38,941 bases of DNA. Source: Polaromonas sp. UBA4122. Its GTDB lineage: Bacteria; Pseudomonadota; Gammaproteobacteria; Burkholderiales; Burkholderiaceae_C. A model generated the notes under the pieces. That model ran no database searches and had not been told where the DNA came from. It saw only the letters and a program-made list of their open reading frames with translations. Where the stretch lies: assembly GCA_002381615.1 (NCBI GenBank), contig DFWY01000059.1, positions 1 through 38,941 of the forward strand. Direction: 5' to 3'. This document shows, in pieces, positions 7,786 through 17,238 of this stretch. Every line of letters starts with the position of its first letter. Within the stretch, counting starts at the first letter, position 1. A program made the position numbers and the translations under genes.

Positions 7786-9393
7786 ATGGTTTCCTCTCAA
7801 GTCGTCGATTCACCCGCCATCATTTTGGCCACGCTCAACGCCAAATACATCCATGCGTCGCTGGGCTTGCGTTACCTGCTGGCCAATATGGAGGTGCATG
7901 GTGGCGCTGGCTTGAGGGCGCAGACGCAGTTGCGGGAATTCGTCATTCAGCAGCGCCCCACACAGATTGTGGAAGAGCTGCTGGCGTTGCAGCCCGCGGT
8001 GATCGGCCTCGGCATCTATATCTGGAACGTGGTGGAAACCACCCAGGTCGTGCGGCTGCTGAAAACCCTGAGGCCTGACATCAAGGTGGTGCTCGGCGGG
8101 CCTGAGGTCAGCTACGAGGCCGAGAGCCAGGAGATTTGCCGCCTGGCTGACCATGTGATCACCGGCTGGGGCGACGTGAGCTTTCCCAAGCTCTGCCGCG
8201 CCCTGCTGGACGGCCCGAAGCCGCTGATGAAGGTGATCGCCGGCGAGCAGCCTGCGTTGGCAGTGCTGGCCTTGCCCTACAGCGAGTACACCAGCGAAGA
8301 CCTCGCCAAACGCCTGTTGTATGTCGAGGCCTCGCGCGGTTGCCCGTTCAAGTGCGAGTTCTGCCTGAGTTCGCTCGACAAGACCGCCTGGGCTTTTGAT
8401 CTGGATCGCTTTATGGCCGAGGTGGATGCGCTCTACCTGCGCGGCGCGCGCAACTTCAAGTTTGTCGATCGCACCTTCAATTTGAAGGTGGCGCATTCGG
8501 CGCGCATCCTGCAGTTTTTTCTGGACAGGATGACGACCGATCTGTTCGTGCATTTCGAAGTGGTGCCCGACAGCCTGCCGGACCGGCTCAAGGCGCTGAT
8601 TGCGCAGTTTCCGTCCGGCTCGCTGCAGTTCGAAGTCGGCATCCAGAGCTTCAACCCGGAAGTGCAGCGGCGTATTTCGCGTAAACAGGACAACCTTAAG
8701 ACTGCCGACAACCTGCGCTGGCTGGTCAATGAGAGCCAGGCCCATGTGCACGCCGACCTGATTTTTGGCTTGCCCGGTGAAACGCTGGACAGCTTTGCCC
8801 AGGGCTTTGACCGCCTCTACGAGCTGGCGCCGCACGAAATCCAGTTTGGCATCCTAAAACGCCTGCGCGGCACGCCGATTACCCGGCACACGGCTGAGTT
8901 TAGGATGCTCTACGACCCGCAGACGCCATACACGATTTTGCAGACCTCGACGATTGACTTTGCGACGATGCAGCGCATCAAGCGCTTTGCGCGCTACTGG
9001 GAGATGGTTGCCAACTCGGGGCGGTTTGCGCTGGGGCTCAAGCTGTTGTTAGCGCCTGGCTCCGCTTTCAATCACTTTCTGGGTTTCAGCGACTGGCTAT
9101 GGCGCACCACAGGCAAGACGCATGAATTTGCGCTGGAAAAACTCGTGGATTTGCTGCACCAGCACCTGACTGCCGTTCGGGGTCTGGCGGGCGATGCGGT
9201 GCGGGCGGCGCTGATGGCGGATTACCGGGCCAGTGGGGCGCGGGGCCGGCCGCAGTGTCTGGCTGAGCTGCTTCGCTCCGAGCGGCCGGCTTTGCCGACA
9301 GCCTCTGCGGCGCTGCGGGCGGAGCGGCAGGGGCGGCATGTTCAGCAGCAGGTGCATCGGGACGAGATTCAAAAGGCTGCGGCTGCTGCTTGA
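7786..9393 (+). CDS. B12-binding domain radical SAM protein (DUF4080-like)
   Basis: The 535-residue protein has an N-terminal cobalamin-binding Rossmann-like domain (about 10-140, with VIGLGIYIW and VVLGGPEVS). A radical SAM core follows with the iron-sulfur motif CPFKCEFC (Cys186, Cys190, Cys193), the CX3CX2C signature that ligates the 4Fe-4S cluster and S-adenosylmethionine. The opening ILATLNAKYIHASLGLRYLL is characteristic of the DUF4080 group. The reaction of this group is unknown to me. It stands alone on the plus strand, with no cofactor or substrate gene next to it. The C-terminal 60 residues are Ala/Arg-rich and poorly conserved-looking. Confidence 0.85.
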   Translation: MVSSQVVDSPAIILATLNAKYIHASLGLRYLLANMEVHGGAGLRAQTQLREFVIQQRPTQIVEELLALQPAVIGLGIYIWNVVETTQVVRLLKTLRPDIKVVLGGPEVSYEAESQEICRLADHVITGWGDVSFPKLCRALLDGPKPLMKVIAGEQPALAVLALPYSEYTSEDLAKRLLYVEASRGCPFKCEFCLSSLDKTAWAFDLDRFMAEVDALYLRGARNFKFVDRTFNLKVAHSARILQFFLDRMTTDLFVHFEVVPDSLPDRLKALIAQFPSGSLQFEVGIQSFNPEVQRRISRKQDNLKTADNLRWLVNESQAHVHADLIFGLPGETLDSFAQGFDRLYELAPHEIQFGILKRLRGTPITRHTAEFRMLYDPQTPYTILQTSTIDFATMQRIKRFARYWEMVANSGRFALGLKLLLAPGSAFNHFLGFSDWLWRTTGKTHEFALEKLVDLLHQHLTAVRGLAGDAVRAALMADYRASGARGRPQCLAELLRSERPALPTASAALRAERQGRHVQQQVHRDEIQKAAAAA

Positions 9394-9519
9394 GGTTGCG
9401 GGGCGTTTACCGCTGCGCCCTTTGCGAGCAGGCAGGGGCGAGACCCGGCCTGCCAGCAAGGCAAACCACATCCCAATCAAACCCGCCCCAACAACCCAAA
9501 TTGCCCTCAAAATACGCCC

Positions 9520-10371
9520 ATGAACCCTGTAACGTCCACGCCCGCCGCATTGCCCCGCTTCTGGGCCGACCTCAAAAGCCCCGACTTTGCGCGGCTGGAC
9601 CTCACCTGCTGTATCGCCGTGCTGCCGGTGGCAGCGATCGAGCAGCACGGCCCGCACCTGCCTCTCAATGTGGACGCCACGCTGGTGGACGGCGTGATTG
9701 CGGCGGCCTTGCCGCACCTGCCGCCCACCCTGCCGGTGCTGTTTCTGCCCACGCAATCGGTGGGCTTGAGTCCCGAACACGCCCGCTTTGCGGGCACGCT
9801 CACGCTCAAGGCTGACACGGTGATCCGGCTCTGGACCGAGCTGGCCGAGTCGGTGGCGCGCAGCGGCATCAAAAAACTCGTGTTGTTCAATTCGCACGGC
9901 GGCCAAGTCGGCCTGCTGGATGTGGTGGCGCGCGACCTGCGGGCGCGGCTCGACATGCTGGTGTACAGCGTGAACTGGTTCAACCTGCCGCTCATTGATG
10001 AACAGGGCGATTCAGTGGCCGAGCAGTTCAGTGCGCAAGAGCACCGCTTCGGCATTCATGCCGGCGAGATTGAAACTTCGATGATGCTGGCCCTCAAGCC
10101 GGAGCAGGTCGACATGGCCCGGGCGCAGGATTTTCATTCCACCTCGCAGCACAGGGCGCAAACCTTCCGCATTCTGGGGGATGGTCGCAGCGCCAAGCTG
10201 GGCTGGCAAATGCAGGATTACAACCCGCAGGGCGCGGTCGGCAATGCCGCTGCGGCCACGGCGGAAAAAGGCCGTGCGCTGCTGGGGGCGGCTGGACGCA
10301 GTCTGGCGCAACTGCTGACTGAGGTGGACCAGTTGCCAGCCGACACCTTGAGCAACAAGACGGCGTTTTAG
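9520..10371 (+). CDS. Creatininase-family metal-dependent amidohydrolase, cytoplasmic
   Basis: The 283-residue protein has the creatininase fold signature. The motif AIEQHGPHLPLNVDAT carries candidate metal ligands Glu41, His43 and Asp52; NSHGGQ (His126) and HAGEIETS (His180, Glu183) complete the site. The family hydrolyses cyclic amides or formamides (creatinine, formamidopyrimidines and others), so the exact substrate cannot be told. No signal peptide is present, in contrast to the second creatininase-like protein at 14121-14918. The 126-base gap before it holds no obvious gene. Confidence 0.88.
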   Translation: MNPVTSTPAALPRFWADLKSPDFARLDLTCCIAVLPVAAIEQHGPHLPLNVDATLVDGVIAAALPHLPPTLPVLFLPTQSVGLSPEHARFAGTLTLKADTVIRLWTELAESVARSGIKKLVLFNSHGGQVGLLDVVARDLRARLDMLVYSVNWFNLPLIDEQGDSVAEQFSAQEHRFGIHAGEIETSMMLALKPEQVDMARAQDFHSTSQHRAQTFRILGDGRSAKLGWQMQDYNPQGAVGNAAAATAEKGRALLGAAGRSLAQLLTEVDQLPADTLSNKTAF

Positions 10372-10535
10372 GTGGCGATCTGAAACGAAGCGTCCCTCAA
10401 GTGCCCGGCGCGGCCAAGCGCTGACAAGTCCCTGCGGGCTTGGCTTACAGCCATGGCCTGGCCGGGCGCGCACAGTGTCGGGGAGGTGGTGTTTGGGTGC
10501 AGGCTTGGCACACAACGGCTTATGGGGGGCTTTTC

Positions 10536-11879
10536 ATGCAGTCACTGGCTGGTCTTTTCAAACGGTGGCGCGCTTGCGCGCTGTGCTTGCTGCTGTTTGG
10601 CAGCGTGGCTGCGTGCGGCGACACGGCCTTGCTGCCACCCGAGGCGGGCATGGGGCCTAACCCGACCCTGCCGCAACCCAAAACCAGCCTGATTCCCACG
10701 GTGAACATCGCGCCCGCCAAGGGCTGGCCCGAAGGCGTGATGCCTACGCCCATGGCGGGCCTGACCGTCACCGCCCTGGCGTCTGGGCTGGACCATCCGC
10801 GCTGGGTTTATGTGCTGCCCAATGGCGACGTGCTGGTGGCCGAAAGCAATGCGCCGCCCAAGCCTGACGACGCCAAGGGCATCAAGGGCTGGGTCATGAA
10901 AAAGGTGATGCGCCGAGCCGGTGCCGGCGTGCCAAGCGCCAACCGCATCACGTTGCTGCGCGACGCCGATGGTGACGGCACGGCGGAAACCCGGACGGTG
11001 TTTTTGCAAGACCTGAATTCGCCCTTTGGCATGGCCCTGGTGGGCAACGATTTTTACGTGGCCAATACCGATGCTGTTCTCCGCTTTCCCTACGAGACAG
11101 GGCAAACCCGCATCACGGCAAAGCCCGTGAAGGTGCTGGACTTGCCCGCCGGTCCCATCAACCACCACTGGACCAAAAACATCATCGCCAGTCCGGACGG
11201 CAGCAAGCTTTATGTGACGGTGGGCTCCAACAGCAACGCGGGCGAACGAGGCGCCGAGGCCGAAGTAGGCCGTGCTGCCATCTGGGAAGTCGATCCCAAA
11301 ACCGGCAGCCACCGCGTGTTGGCGTCCGGCCTGCGCAATCCCAACGGCATGGGTTGGGCGCCGGAAAGCGGGGCGCTGTGGACGGTGGTGAACGAACGCG
11401 ACGAGATTGGCAGCGACCTGGTTCCAGACTACCTGACTTCCGTTCGCGAGGGTGCTTTTTACGGCTGGCCTTACAGCTACTATGGCCAGCACCTGGACGA
11501 TCGCGTCAAGCCGCCCCGGCCCGATCTGGTAGCCCAAGCCGTTTCGCCCGACTATGCGCTAGGCTCCCACGTCGCGCCCTTGGGCATGGTTTTTTCCGAA
11601 GGAAAGGCCTTGCCTCAATCATTCGCCAATGGGGCGTTCGTGGGTGAGCATGGATCCTGGAACCGCGTGCCGCGCAGTGGTTACAAAGTCGTGTTTGTGC
11701 CCTTTGCCGGGGGTCGACCGGTCGGCCTTCCGGTTGATGTGCTGACAGGTTTCCTGAGCGCCGAAGGCAATGCTTATGGCCGGCCAGTGGGCGTGGCCAT
11801 CGACAAGCGCGGCGCGTTGCTGGTGGCCGACGACGTGGGCAATGTGATTTGGCGCGTCAGTGGCGCGGCGGCAAAGTAA
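10536..11879 (+). CDS. PQQ-dependent sugar dehydrogenase/sorbosone dehydrogenase-like lipoprotein
   Basis: The 447-residue protein starts with a lipoprotein signal peptide; the lipobox SVAAC predicts lipidation at Cys27. A six-bladed beta-propeller of the glucose/sorbosone dehydrogenase type follows, with motifs such as [38 protein letters not shown] and EHGSWNR. These enzymes usually oxidise sugars or aldoses with PQQ in the periplasm, but many homologues are uncharacterised. The ATG at 10536 is preferred over an in-frame codon at 10440 because it gives a proper signal peptide and follows a G-rich stretch. A loop DADGDGTAE resembles a calcium-binding site. Confidence 0.87.
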   Translation: MQSLAGLFKRWRACALCLLLFGSVAACGDTALLPPEAGMGPNPTLPQPKTSLIPTVNIAPAKGWPEGVMPTPMAGLTVTALASGLDHPRWVYVLPNGDVLVAESNAPPKPDDAKGIKGWVMKKVMRRAGAGVPSANRITLLRDADGDGTAETRTVFLQDLNSPFGMALVGNDFYVANTDAVLRFPYETGQTRITAKPVKVLDLPAGPINHHWTKNIIASPDGSKLYVTVGSNSNAGERGAEAEVGRAAIWEVDPKTGSHRVLASGLRNPNGMGWAPESGALWTVVNERDEIGSDLVPDYLTSVREGAFYGWPYSYYGQHLDDRVKPPRPDLVAQAVSPDYALGSHVAPLGMVFSEGKALPQSFANGAFVGEHGSWNRVPRSGYKVVFVPFAGGRPVGLPVDVLTGFLSAEGNAYGRPVGVAIDKRGALLVADDVGNVIWRVSGAAAK

Positions 11880-11907
11880 GCGCGAGTTGGCGGGCCGGCG
11901 TGGCTTA

Positions 11908-11990
11908 ATTGCCTGATATTTATGATGAAATAGCCCTCTGGCCCATATGGAGCGGGTGCAAGTAGCTATTAAGTTGATAGCATTTTAGCC
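11908..11990. repeat. Dispersed palindromic repeat, copy 2 (diverged)
   Basis: The stretch contains GCCCATATGGAGCGGGTG (11941-11958), a diverged form of the family core, followed by AGCTATTAAGTTGATAGCAT, which matches the right flank of the copy at 21181-21244. It sits between the convergent sugar dehydrogenase and Tgl-like genes, where it could also serve as a shared 3' structure. Confidence 0.6.
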
Positions 11991-12014
11991 ACGCCGGGCC
12001 AGCCCGAATCGGCG

Positions 12015-13169
12015 TCAGGCGGGCGGCAGCACCATGTCGGCGGTACCCGGGCAGACCCTGCGGGGATATTCACGTGAGGTGTCTATGCAGCCTCCCGACT
12101 GATGCATCCCTTGGGGTTCCCGCACGCGCAGCATCAATTCCAGAATCTGCGCTGGCCGGGCCGGATCGGCCATTGAGGCCTTGACGTGTTCTTCCACGAT
12201 GCTTTCGTTGATCTGCAGTTCGCCGGCTTCATCGGTGTAAGTCGCGTGGCGCCAGTGAAATAGCTCCAGGCATTTGGAACTCAGTGTGTAGGGCTGCTGC
12301 CGTTTCCAGAAATTGGTGAACAGCCCGCCCCCGAGATAAAACACCCAGGAGCCTTCGTAGCCGGTGACGTCGGACGAATGCGCATCAGGGTTGCGAAACC
12401 ACAGACGGTCGCCCGGCACGTAGTACCTGGGCGGCAGTGGCGTCTCCATCGAGCCGTATTCGCGCAGAAACACTTCATTGAACTGGCCTGACATGATGGC
12501 GCGGCGCTCCCACTGCTGCTGCAGGCCGTCCAGCAGTGCCGGGTTGCAGTGCTCCAGCTCCTGCGCAATGGCCAGCAGGACCACGTACTCGGTGGCGCGG
12601 TAGCAGGAAAACGAATACAGCTTGCCCGAAGGCTCGGGCTGGGTGGCTTTTTGCAAGGCGGGGATCAGCGCCTGGCCAGTCCGCACGGTAAAACCCCGGC
12701 CTTCGGCGTAGGTCCAGCAGTCTTCGGGCCTATCGGCCTTGGTGGTGTGAAATGCCAGCGCCGTCTTGCGCGCGGCCACCACCATGTTGCAGCGTATGCG
12801 CACGCTGGAGGCCAGTTCGGCATGGCTGGGAAACTCAAATCCCACCGGGCTCAGCAGCATGGCCAGCAAAATCTCCCGCTCCAGGTCGCCAGCGCGGTGC
12901 TCGGTGTCCAGCTGCAGTTGCTCCGTCAAACCGGTCGTGTCCAGACCGGGCGCCCATTTTTGCGCCAGGTCGGCACGCAGGTGAAAGCTCTTTTCGCAGC
13001 CCTTGCTGCCCGGCGAGGGGAGTCCTTCAGCGGTTTCAGCGTCGTGCTGCAGGCCGAGCTGCTCCAGTTGGGTCAGGAAGCTGCGGCTGGCCGTTGCCAG
13101 CGCATCGGCGGTGGGGGCGCGCAGACGAATGCCGCCAGCGCGGGGGCTTGAGTTGTGGGCGGCAGTCAT
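12015..13169 (-). CDS. Protein resembling bacterial transglutaminase Tgl
   Basis: From the ATG at 13169 the protein has 384 residues (397 from a TTG at 13208). The central part resembles Bacillus spore transglutaminase Tgl. EFPSHAELASSVRIRCNMVVAARK recalls its Phe-x-x-His-x-x-x-Glu-Leu helix; SGKLYSFSCYRATEYVVLLA aligns with the catalytic FYAFECATA segment; PGDRLWFRNPDA and YEGSWVFYLGGGLFTN align with the later strands. Counting from the TTG, the candidate nucleophile is Cys202. The Glu before the Tgl nucleophile is Ser here, and the catalytic Glu in RGENV also falls on Ser, so the charge relay differs (Glu207 and Glu285 are close by). No signal peptide is seen. The match is from memory and needs confirmation. 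Confidence 0.6.
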   Translation of the reverse strand: MTAAHNSSPRAGGIRLRAPTADALATASRSFLTQLEQLGLQHDAETAEGLPSPGSKGCEKSFHLRADLAQKWAPGLDTTGLTEQLQLDTEHRAGDLEREILLAMLLSPVGFEFPSHAELASSVRIRCNMVVAARKTALAFHTTKADRPEDCWTYAEGRGFTVRTGQALIPALQKATQPEPSGKLYSFSCYRATEYVVLLAIAQELEHCNPALLDGLQQQWERRAIMSGQFNEVFLREYGSMETPLPPRYYVPGDRLWFRNPDAHSSDVTGYEGSWVFYLGGGLFTNFWKRQQPYTLSSKCLELFHWRHATYTDEAGELQINESIVEEHVKASMADPARPAQILELMLRVREPQGMHQSGGCIDTSREYPRRVCPGTADMVLPPA

Positions 13170-13253
13170 GGTGCTGCAAAGTATCTTTGCTTGCAGCGGA
13201 TTCTGCAATACAGGGAAACCACGGGAGTCCGCGGCTCAGTGGCTCAGGCGGGC

Positions 13254-13964
13254 TCAGGCGTAGGTGATCCAGCTCGCGTGTTCGGGGGCATCCAGGTGCG
13301 GCAGCGTGTTGTAGCTCACCAGCCTATGGTGCTTGGGTGTGAAGGCGAATTCGGTAAGCGAGCTGTTGCGTATGTGCATGTTCAATTCAATCGTCGCGTC
13401 GGTGCTGGTGCCCAGCACATGGCCCACGGCGGTCGCGATCGGCCCGCCGCTGGAAACCAGCAGCACATGGCCGTCGTAGTGGCTGCGGATGTGGTCCAGC
13501 GCGCTGCTTACACCGGCTACAAACTCGGTATAGCTGGGCATGCCCCTGGGGCTGATCTCGCCAGCCATCCATTGCGCCAGGCCCGCCTTCAGCAGGCGGA
13601 AGTGCTGCCTGTACAGCTCGGGCGTATCTGGTTTTTCGAGCTGGTGCGGATGAATGGCGCCTATCACGGCTTCGCTGTTGTATTCATTGAGCCCGGGCCA
13701 GAGTAAACGTGCCCCCACGCTCGCCACTGCGTGTGCTTCACTGCGTTCGCTTTCAGACTCCACGCCCATGCCCTCGCATATTCCGGCCAGGGTCTGGATC
13801 TGGCGCGTCAGGGTGCCGGTCATGGCGGCATCAAACGTCACGCCCTTGTACTTGAAGTATTCCCCCAGCCGCACGCTCTGCTGGTGCCCCAGCGCGCTCA
13901 GCCTGTCGTAGTCATCCGCACCAAACGAAGCCTGGCCGTGGCGTACCAAATAAAGTGTTCCCAT
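13254..13964 (-). CDS. Histidine phosphatase family protein
   Basis: Phosphoglycerate-mutase-like phosphatase of 236 residues. The N-terminal LVRHGQAS carries the phosphorylated His9 with Arg8, and LTRQIQTL is the typical Arg-containing helix. The segment that usually reads SHGG is LLVSSGGPIA here, a replacement I have seen in a common subgroup of this family. The substrate is unknown. The frame continues upstream for hundreds of codons, but the ATG at 13964 gives the family N-terminus directly, so the longer version is rejected. The gene is divergent from the exported creatininase-like gene, with about 156 bases between them. Confidence 0.9.
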   Translation of the reverse strand: MGTLYLVRHGQASFGADDYDRLSALGHQQSVRLGEYFKYKGVTFDAAMTGTLTRQIQTLAGICEGMGVESESERSEAHAVASVGARLLWPGLNEYNSEAVIGAIHPHQLEKPDTPELYRQHFRLLKAGLAQWMAGEISPRGMPSYTEFVAGVSSALDHIRSHYDGHVLLVSSGGPIATAVGHVLGTSTDATIELNMHIRNSSLTEFAFTPKHHRLVSYNTLPHLDAPEHASWITYA

Positions 13965-14120
13965 GGGGCCATTGTGGCAACAAGGCTGCGGGTAGCGCTT
14001 TTTCGGGAGGATTGCAAAAGCCTGTGATAATTTGCAGCAGGCTGCGGGCCGCCCCACGTCCAGGCGCTGGGTCTTGCGCTCTGGCAAATGATGTTGTGCT
14101 TGTAAAACAGGGAAGTTGTC

Positions 14121-14918
14121 ATGCGTGCTGTTTGGATGGTCTTGTTGGGCGCCCTGATTGGGCTTCAAGCCTTTGCGGCGGAACCGGCCAGGGTCATGCT
14201 GGAAGAGTTGACCTCGACAGAAGTTCAACAGGCGCTCAAAGCGGGCACTTCCACCGTCATCATTCCGATCGGTGGAACGGAACAAAGTGGCCCGCATATG
14301 GCGCTGGGCAAGCACAATGTCCGCGTCAAGGCGCTGGCTGGCAGAATAGCCAGCCGTCTGGGCAATGCGCTGGTGGCACCTGTTGTCAACTATGTTCCGG
14401 AAGGCGCCATCACGCCGCCTCAAGGGCACATGCGCTACGCCGGAACCCTCTCGGTATCTGCTGAGGCCTTTGGCGGCATCGTCGAGGGTGCCGCGCGCAG
14501 CCTCAAACAACATGGCTTTCGGGATATCGTCCTGATCGGAGACCATGGTGGCTATCAGCCGCAACTCAAGAGCATTGCTGCCCGCCTGAATCATGAATGG
14601 TCCGCCACCCCAGCCAGAGTTCACTTCATCGAGGCGTATTACCGTGTTGCGCAGAAGCCCTATAACGATGTCTTGCGGTCCAAGGGGCTGAGCGATGCTC
14701 AGATCGGAACGCACGCTGGCACCGCCGACACCTCCTTGATGATGGCGCTTGACACCAGCCTGGTGCACCCCGAACGTTTTGAAGAGGCCGCACGAGACGG
14801 GGCCAGGACCGGCACGGTCGGAGATCCGCGCAAATCCAGCGCCGCTTTGGGTGAACTGGGCGTGGACATGATCGTGGCGCGCACGGTGGAAGCGATCAAA
14901 ATCGCTCAAGCGCGTTGA
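14121..14918 (+). CDS. Exported creatininase-family protein with altered metal ligands
   Basis: The 265-residue protein starts with a Sec signal peptide (about 1-20, cleavage near AFAA). The creatininase fold is recognisable from PIGGTEQSGPHMALGKHN, IGDHGGYQ and GTHAGTADTSLMMA. Compared with the cytoplasmic paralogue at 9520-10371, the His of EQHG is Ser56, the Asp region is occupied by His65/Asn66, and the Glu residues of HAGEIET are Thr and Ala. The metal site may therefore be rebuilt or lost. GGAAG at 14111-14115 supports the start. It is followed after 34 bases by an exported beta-propeller, so the two may act together in the periplasm. Confidence 0.83.
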   Translation: MRAVWMVLLGALIGLQAFAAEPARVMLEELTSTEVQQALKAGTSTVIIPIGGTEQSGPHMALGKHNVRVKALAGRIASRLGNALVAPVVNYVPEGAITPPQGHMRYAGTLSVSAEAFGGIVEGAARSLKQHGFRDIVLIGDHGGYQPQLKSIAARLNHEWSATPARVHFIEAYYRVAQKPYNDVLRSKGLSDAQIGTHAGTADTSLMMALDTSLVHPERFEEAARDGARTGTVGDPRKSSAALGELGVDMIVARTVEAIKIAQAR

Positions 14919-14952
14919 TAAATCTGTTGTCAGCACTTTTAAAGTCGTTTTT

Positions 14953-16245
14953 ATGTCCGGTTATTCCCGCCTTGCTTTCGTCGCCGCTGCCACTGTCTTG
15001 GTGGGTAGCGCTCTCGCACTAAGTGGGCAGGCTCCGCCCGCAGCGGCGTCTGCATCGCCAGCGCAGCCCGTTTTAACAGTGCCCGGTATGCCGCCCGTGC
15101 TGGATGCGCTGAATCTTTACAGCGAAACAGGCAAGGGAAAGCTGAGCGCCGCAACGGCGGGTGCGCTGGAGCGGGTTTATGTGCCAAACCGCTCCGAAAA
15201 CACGGTTTCAGTCATTGACCCCGCCACGCTGAAGGTGATCGACAAATTCAAGGTCGGCACCAACCCGCAGCATGTGGTGCCCTCATGGGATTTGCAGACG
15301 CTGTGGGTGGCCAACAATGCGGAGGGGCGCGCCGACGGCAGTCTGACGCCGATCAACCCGCAGACCGGAAAGCCGGGCAAGTCGATTCCGGTGGACGATC
15401 CTTACAACCTGTATTTTTCGCCGGATGGCAAGCTGGCGATTGTGGTGGTAGAAGCCCGCAAGCGCCTGGATTTTCGCGATGCGCACAGCATGAAGCTGAT
15501 GTATTCGATCGCTACGCCCGATTGCCCCGGCATCAACCACGCGGATTTTTCAATCGATGGCCGGTTTGCGCTGTTTACCTGCGAGTTTGACGGAGGCATC
15601 ACCAAAATTGACCAGGTGAACCGCAAAGTGTTGGGCACCCTCAAGCTCAGTCGCTATTTCAATCGGCCCGATGCTCTTGCCGTGATTGCCGCGCCCGGCA
15701 AAAAACCGCGCAATGTACCCGACCCGAGCCAGCCGGGAGCGGATATTTGTACGACTCCCGGCATGCCCCAGGATGTGCGTGTTTCGCCTGATGGCAAGAC
15801 TTTTTTCGTGGCTGACATGATGGCCGACGGCGTGCACCTGGTGGACGGCGAGACCTTCAGGCAGATCGGTTTTATTGAAACCGGCGTGGGTGCCCATGGC
15901 CTGTACCCCAGTCGGGACGGCAAAAGCCTGTATGTGGCGAATCGCGGCAGCAACAAGATTCATGGCGCACGGGGTGGCAAGGGAAGCATATCGGTGATCG
16001 ATTTTGCGACCCGCACCGTCGTGAAGAACTGGCCCATTCCGGGGGGCGGCAGCCCTGACATGGGCAACGTCAGCGCGGATGGAAAGCACCTGTGGCTGTC
16101 GGGACGGTTTGACGACACCGTTTACCGTGTTGACACGCAGTCTGGCGCTGTGGACAAGATCAAGGTAGGCCGCGAACCCCACGGCCTGACGGTCTGGCCG
16201 CAACCTGGCCGCTATTCGCTGGGGCATACGGGGAATCTTCGCTAG
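14953..16245 (+). CDS. Exported YVTN-family beta-propeller protein
   Basis: The 430-residue protein has an N-terminal signal peptide (about 1-30) followed by a seven-bladed-type propeller of YVTN repeats: VYVPNRSENTVSVIDPAT, LWVANNAEG, FFVADMMADGVHLVD, LYVANRGSNK and LWLSGRFDDTVYRVD. Such proteins act as periplasmic scaffolds or ligand binders; no enzyme motif is evident. No heme-binding CXXCH is present, so it is not a cytochrome. It probably forms a transcription unit with the preceding exported creatininase-like gene. Its stop codon overlaps the convergent dehydratase-like gene by four bases. Confidence 0.85.
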   Translation: MSGYSRLAFVAAATVLVGSALALSGQAPPAAASASPAQPVLTVPGMPPVLDALNLYSETGKGKLSAATAGALERVYVPNRSENTVSVIDPATLKVIDKFKVGTNPQHVVPSWDLQTLWVANNAEGRADGSLTPINPQTGKPGKSIPVDDPYNLYFSPDGKLAIVVVEARKRLDFRDAHSMKLMYSIATPDCPGINHADFSIDGRFALFTCEFDGGITKIDQVNRKVLGTLKLSRYFNRPDALAVIAAPGKKPRNVPDPSQPGADICTTPGMPQDVRVSPDGKTFFVADMMADGVHLVDGETFRQIGFIETGVGAHGLYPSRDGKSLYVANRGSNKIHGARGGKGSISVIDFATRTVVKNWPIPGGGSPDMGNVSADGKHLWLSGRFDDTVYRVDTQSGAVDKIKVGREPHGLTVWPQPGRYSLGHTGNLR

Positions 16246-17207
16246 GGTCTCAGCACGCTTGCCAGCGTCGCGCTGTCCACGTTGCCGCCGCACAGTGTGG
16301 TGCCCACCACCTGTCCCTTGAACTGATGGCGCTCCTGCATGGCGGCAGCAAAGCTGGCCGCACCTGCGCCTTCGGCCACGTTGTGCGTATCGGCGTACAG
16401 GTCGCGCATGGCCTGTGCCACCTCGTCATCTGTGACCTGTACGAGATGGTCGATGTGGGCTGCAATGATGTCGAGCGCCGCCTGGTCCGCGATGCGGCAG
16501 GCCATGCCGTCGGCCAGTTGGGTGGTCACCGGCGCTTCCACTACATGGCCGGCGGCCAGCGAGTCTGCGTAGGTGGTGGCGTGCGCGCTCACCACACCGA
16601 CGATGCGCAGTGTGCGCCTTAACGCCAGCTTGGCGGCAATCGCCGCGCAGGCGCCCGAGCCCTGGCCAATCGGCACGTACACCATGTCCAGCTGCGGCAC
16701 GGCCTGCATGAACTCCCACCAGTAGCTTGCCACGCCGCGCAGCAGGTCGGCGTGAAAGCTGGGCACTATGTGGGCACCGCGCTCGGCGGCCAGCTGCATG
16801 GCGAACTCGCGGCTTTCCTGAAAGTCCTGCCCGCGCTCGATCAGCGTCACGCCCAGCGCGCGCATGGCCGCATTTTTCTCCAGCGAATTGCCGATCGGAA
16901 CCACGATGGTGCAGGCCACGCCATGGGCTCTAGCCGCCCAGCCAATGCTCTGGCCGTGGTTGCCGCGCGTCGCGCTGATGACTTCGGCTGGCAGCGGGCC
17001 GCGCTGTTTGAGCGCGTCAAAGTAGGTGAGTCCGCCACGTATCTTGAAAGCACCGACCGGCGTGTGGTTCTCGTGCTTGATCCAGCAGTCGGTGCCCAGC
17101 CGCTGGCTGGACAGGCCCCAGCGGTATTGCGGCGTCGCCTGGAATTCGCGGTAAACGACGCGGGCCGCGTTTTCAATGTCTTGCAGGTTCGGCAAATCGG
17201 TGACCAT
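16242..17207 (-). CDS. Threonine/serine dehydratase-like PLP enzyme
   Basis: Fold-type II PLP enzyme of 321 residues. The Schiff-base lysine is Lys55 in ENHTPVGAFKIRGG. The substrate loop is ATRGNHGQS (usually SAGNHGQ), and the glycine-rich phosphate-binding loop, normally GGGG-like, appears as PIGQGSGACA. The length corresponds to a catabolic dehydratase without the regulatory ACT domain of biosynthetic IlvA. It likely deaminates threonine or serine or a related hydroxy amino acid. It is the last gene of a minus-strand run with PhzF-like, aminotransferase and LysE exporter genes, 66 bases after the PhzF-like gene. Confidence 0.88.
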   Translation of the reverse strand: MVTDLPNLQDIENAARVVYREFQATPQYRWGLSSQRLGTDCWIKHENHTPVGAFKIRGGLTYFDALKQRGPLPAEVISATRGNHGQSIGWAARAHGVACTIVVPIGNSLEKNAAMRALGVTLIERGQDFQESREFAMQLAAERGAHIVPSFHADLLRGVASYWWEFMQAVPQLDMVYVPIGQGSGACAAIAAKLALRRTLRIVGVVSAHATTYADSLAAGHVVEAPVTTQLADGMACRIADQAALDIIAAHIDHLVQVTDDEVAQAMRDLYADTHNVAEGAGAASFAAAMQERHQFKGQVVGTTLCGGNVDSATLASVLRP

Positions 17208-17238
17208 CTAGATTCCTTTGGATTCAAGCGTGACCACA

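Noticed and set aside
13170-13208. TTG start 13 codons upstream for the Tgl-like protein
   Set aside because: Possible but less likely than the ATG at 13169; neither has a clear ribosome site, and the extra residues look non-conserved.
13965-14936. Long N-terminal extension of the histidine phosphatase frame to 14936
   Set aside because: The extension covers the opposite-strand creatininase-like gene and reads as nonsense; the ATG at 13964 gives the exact family start with the catalytic RHG motif.
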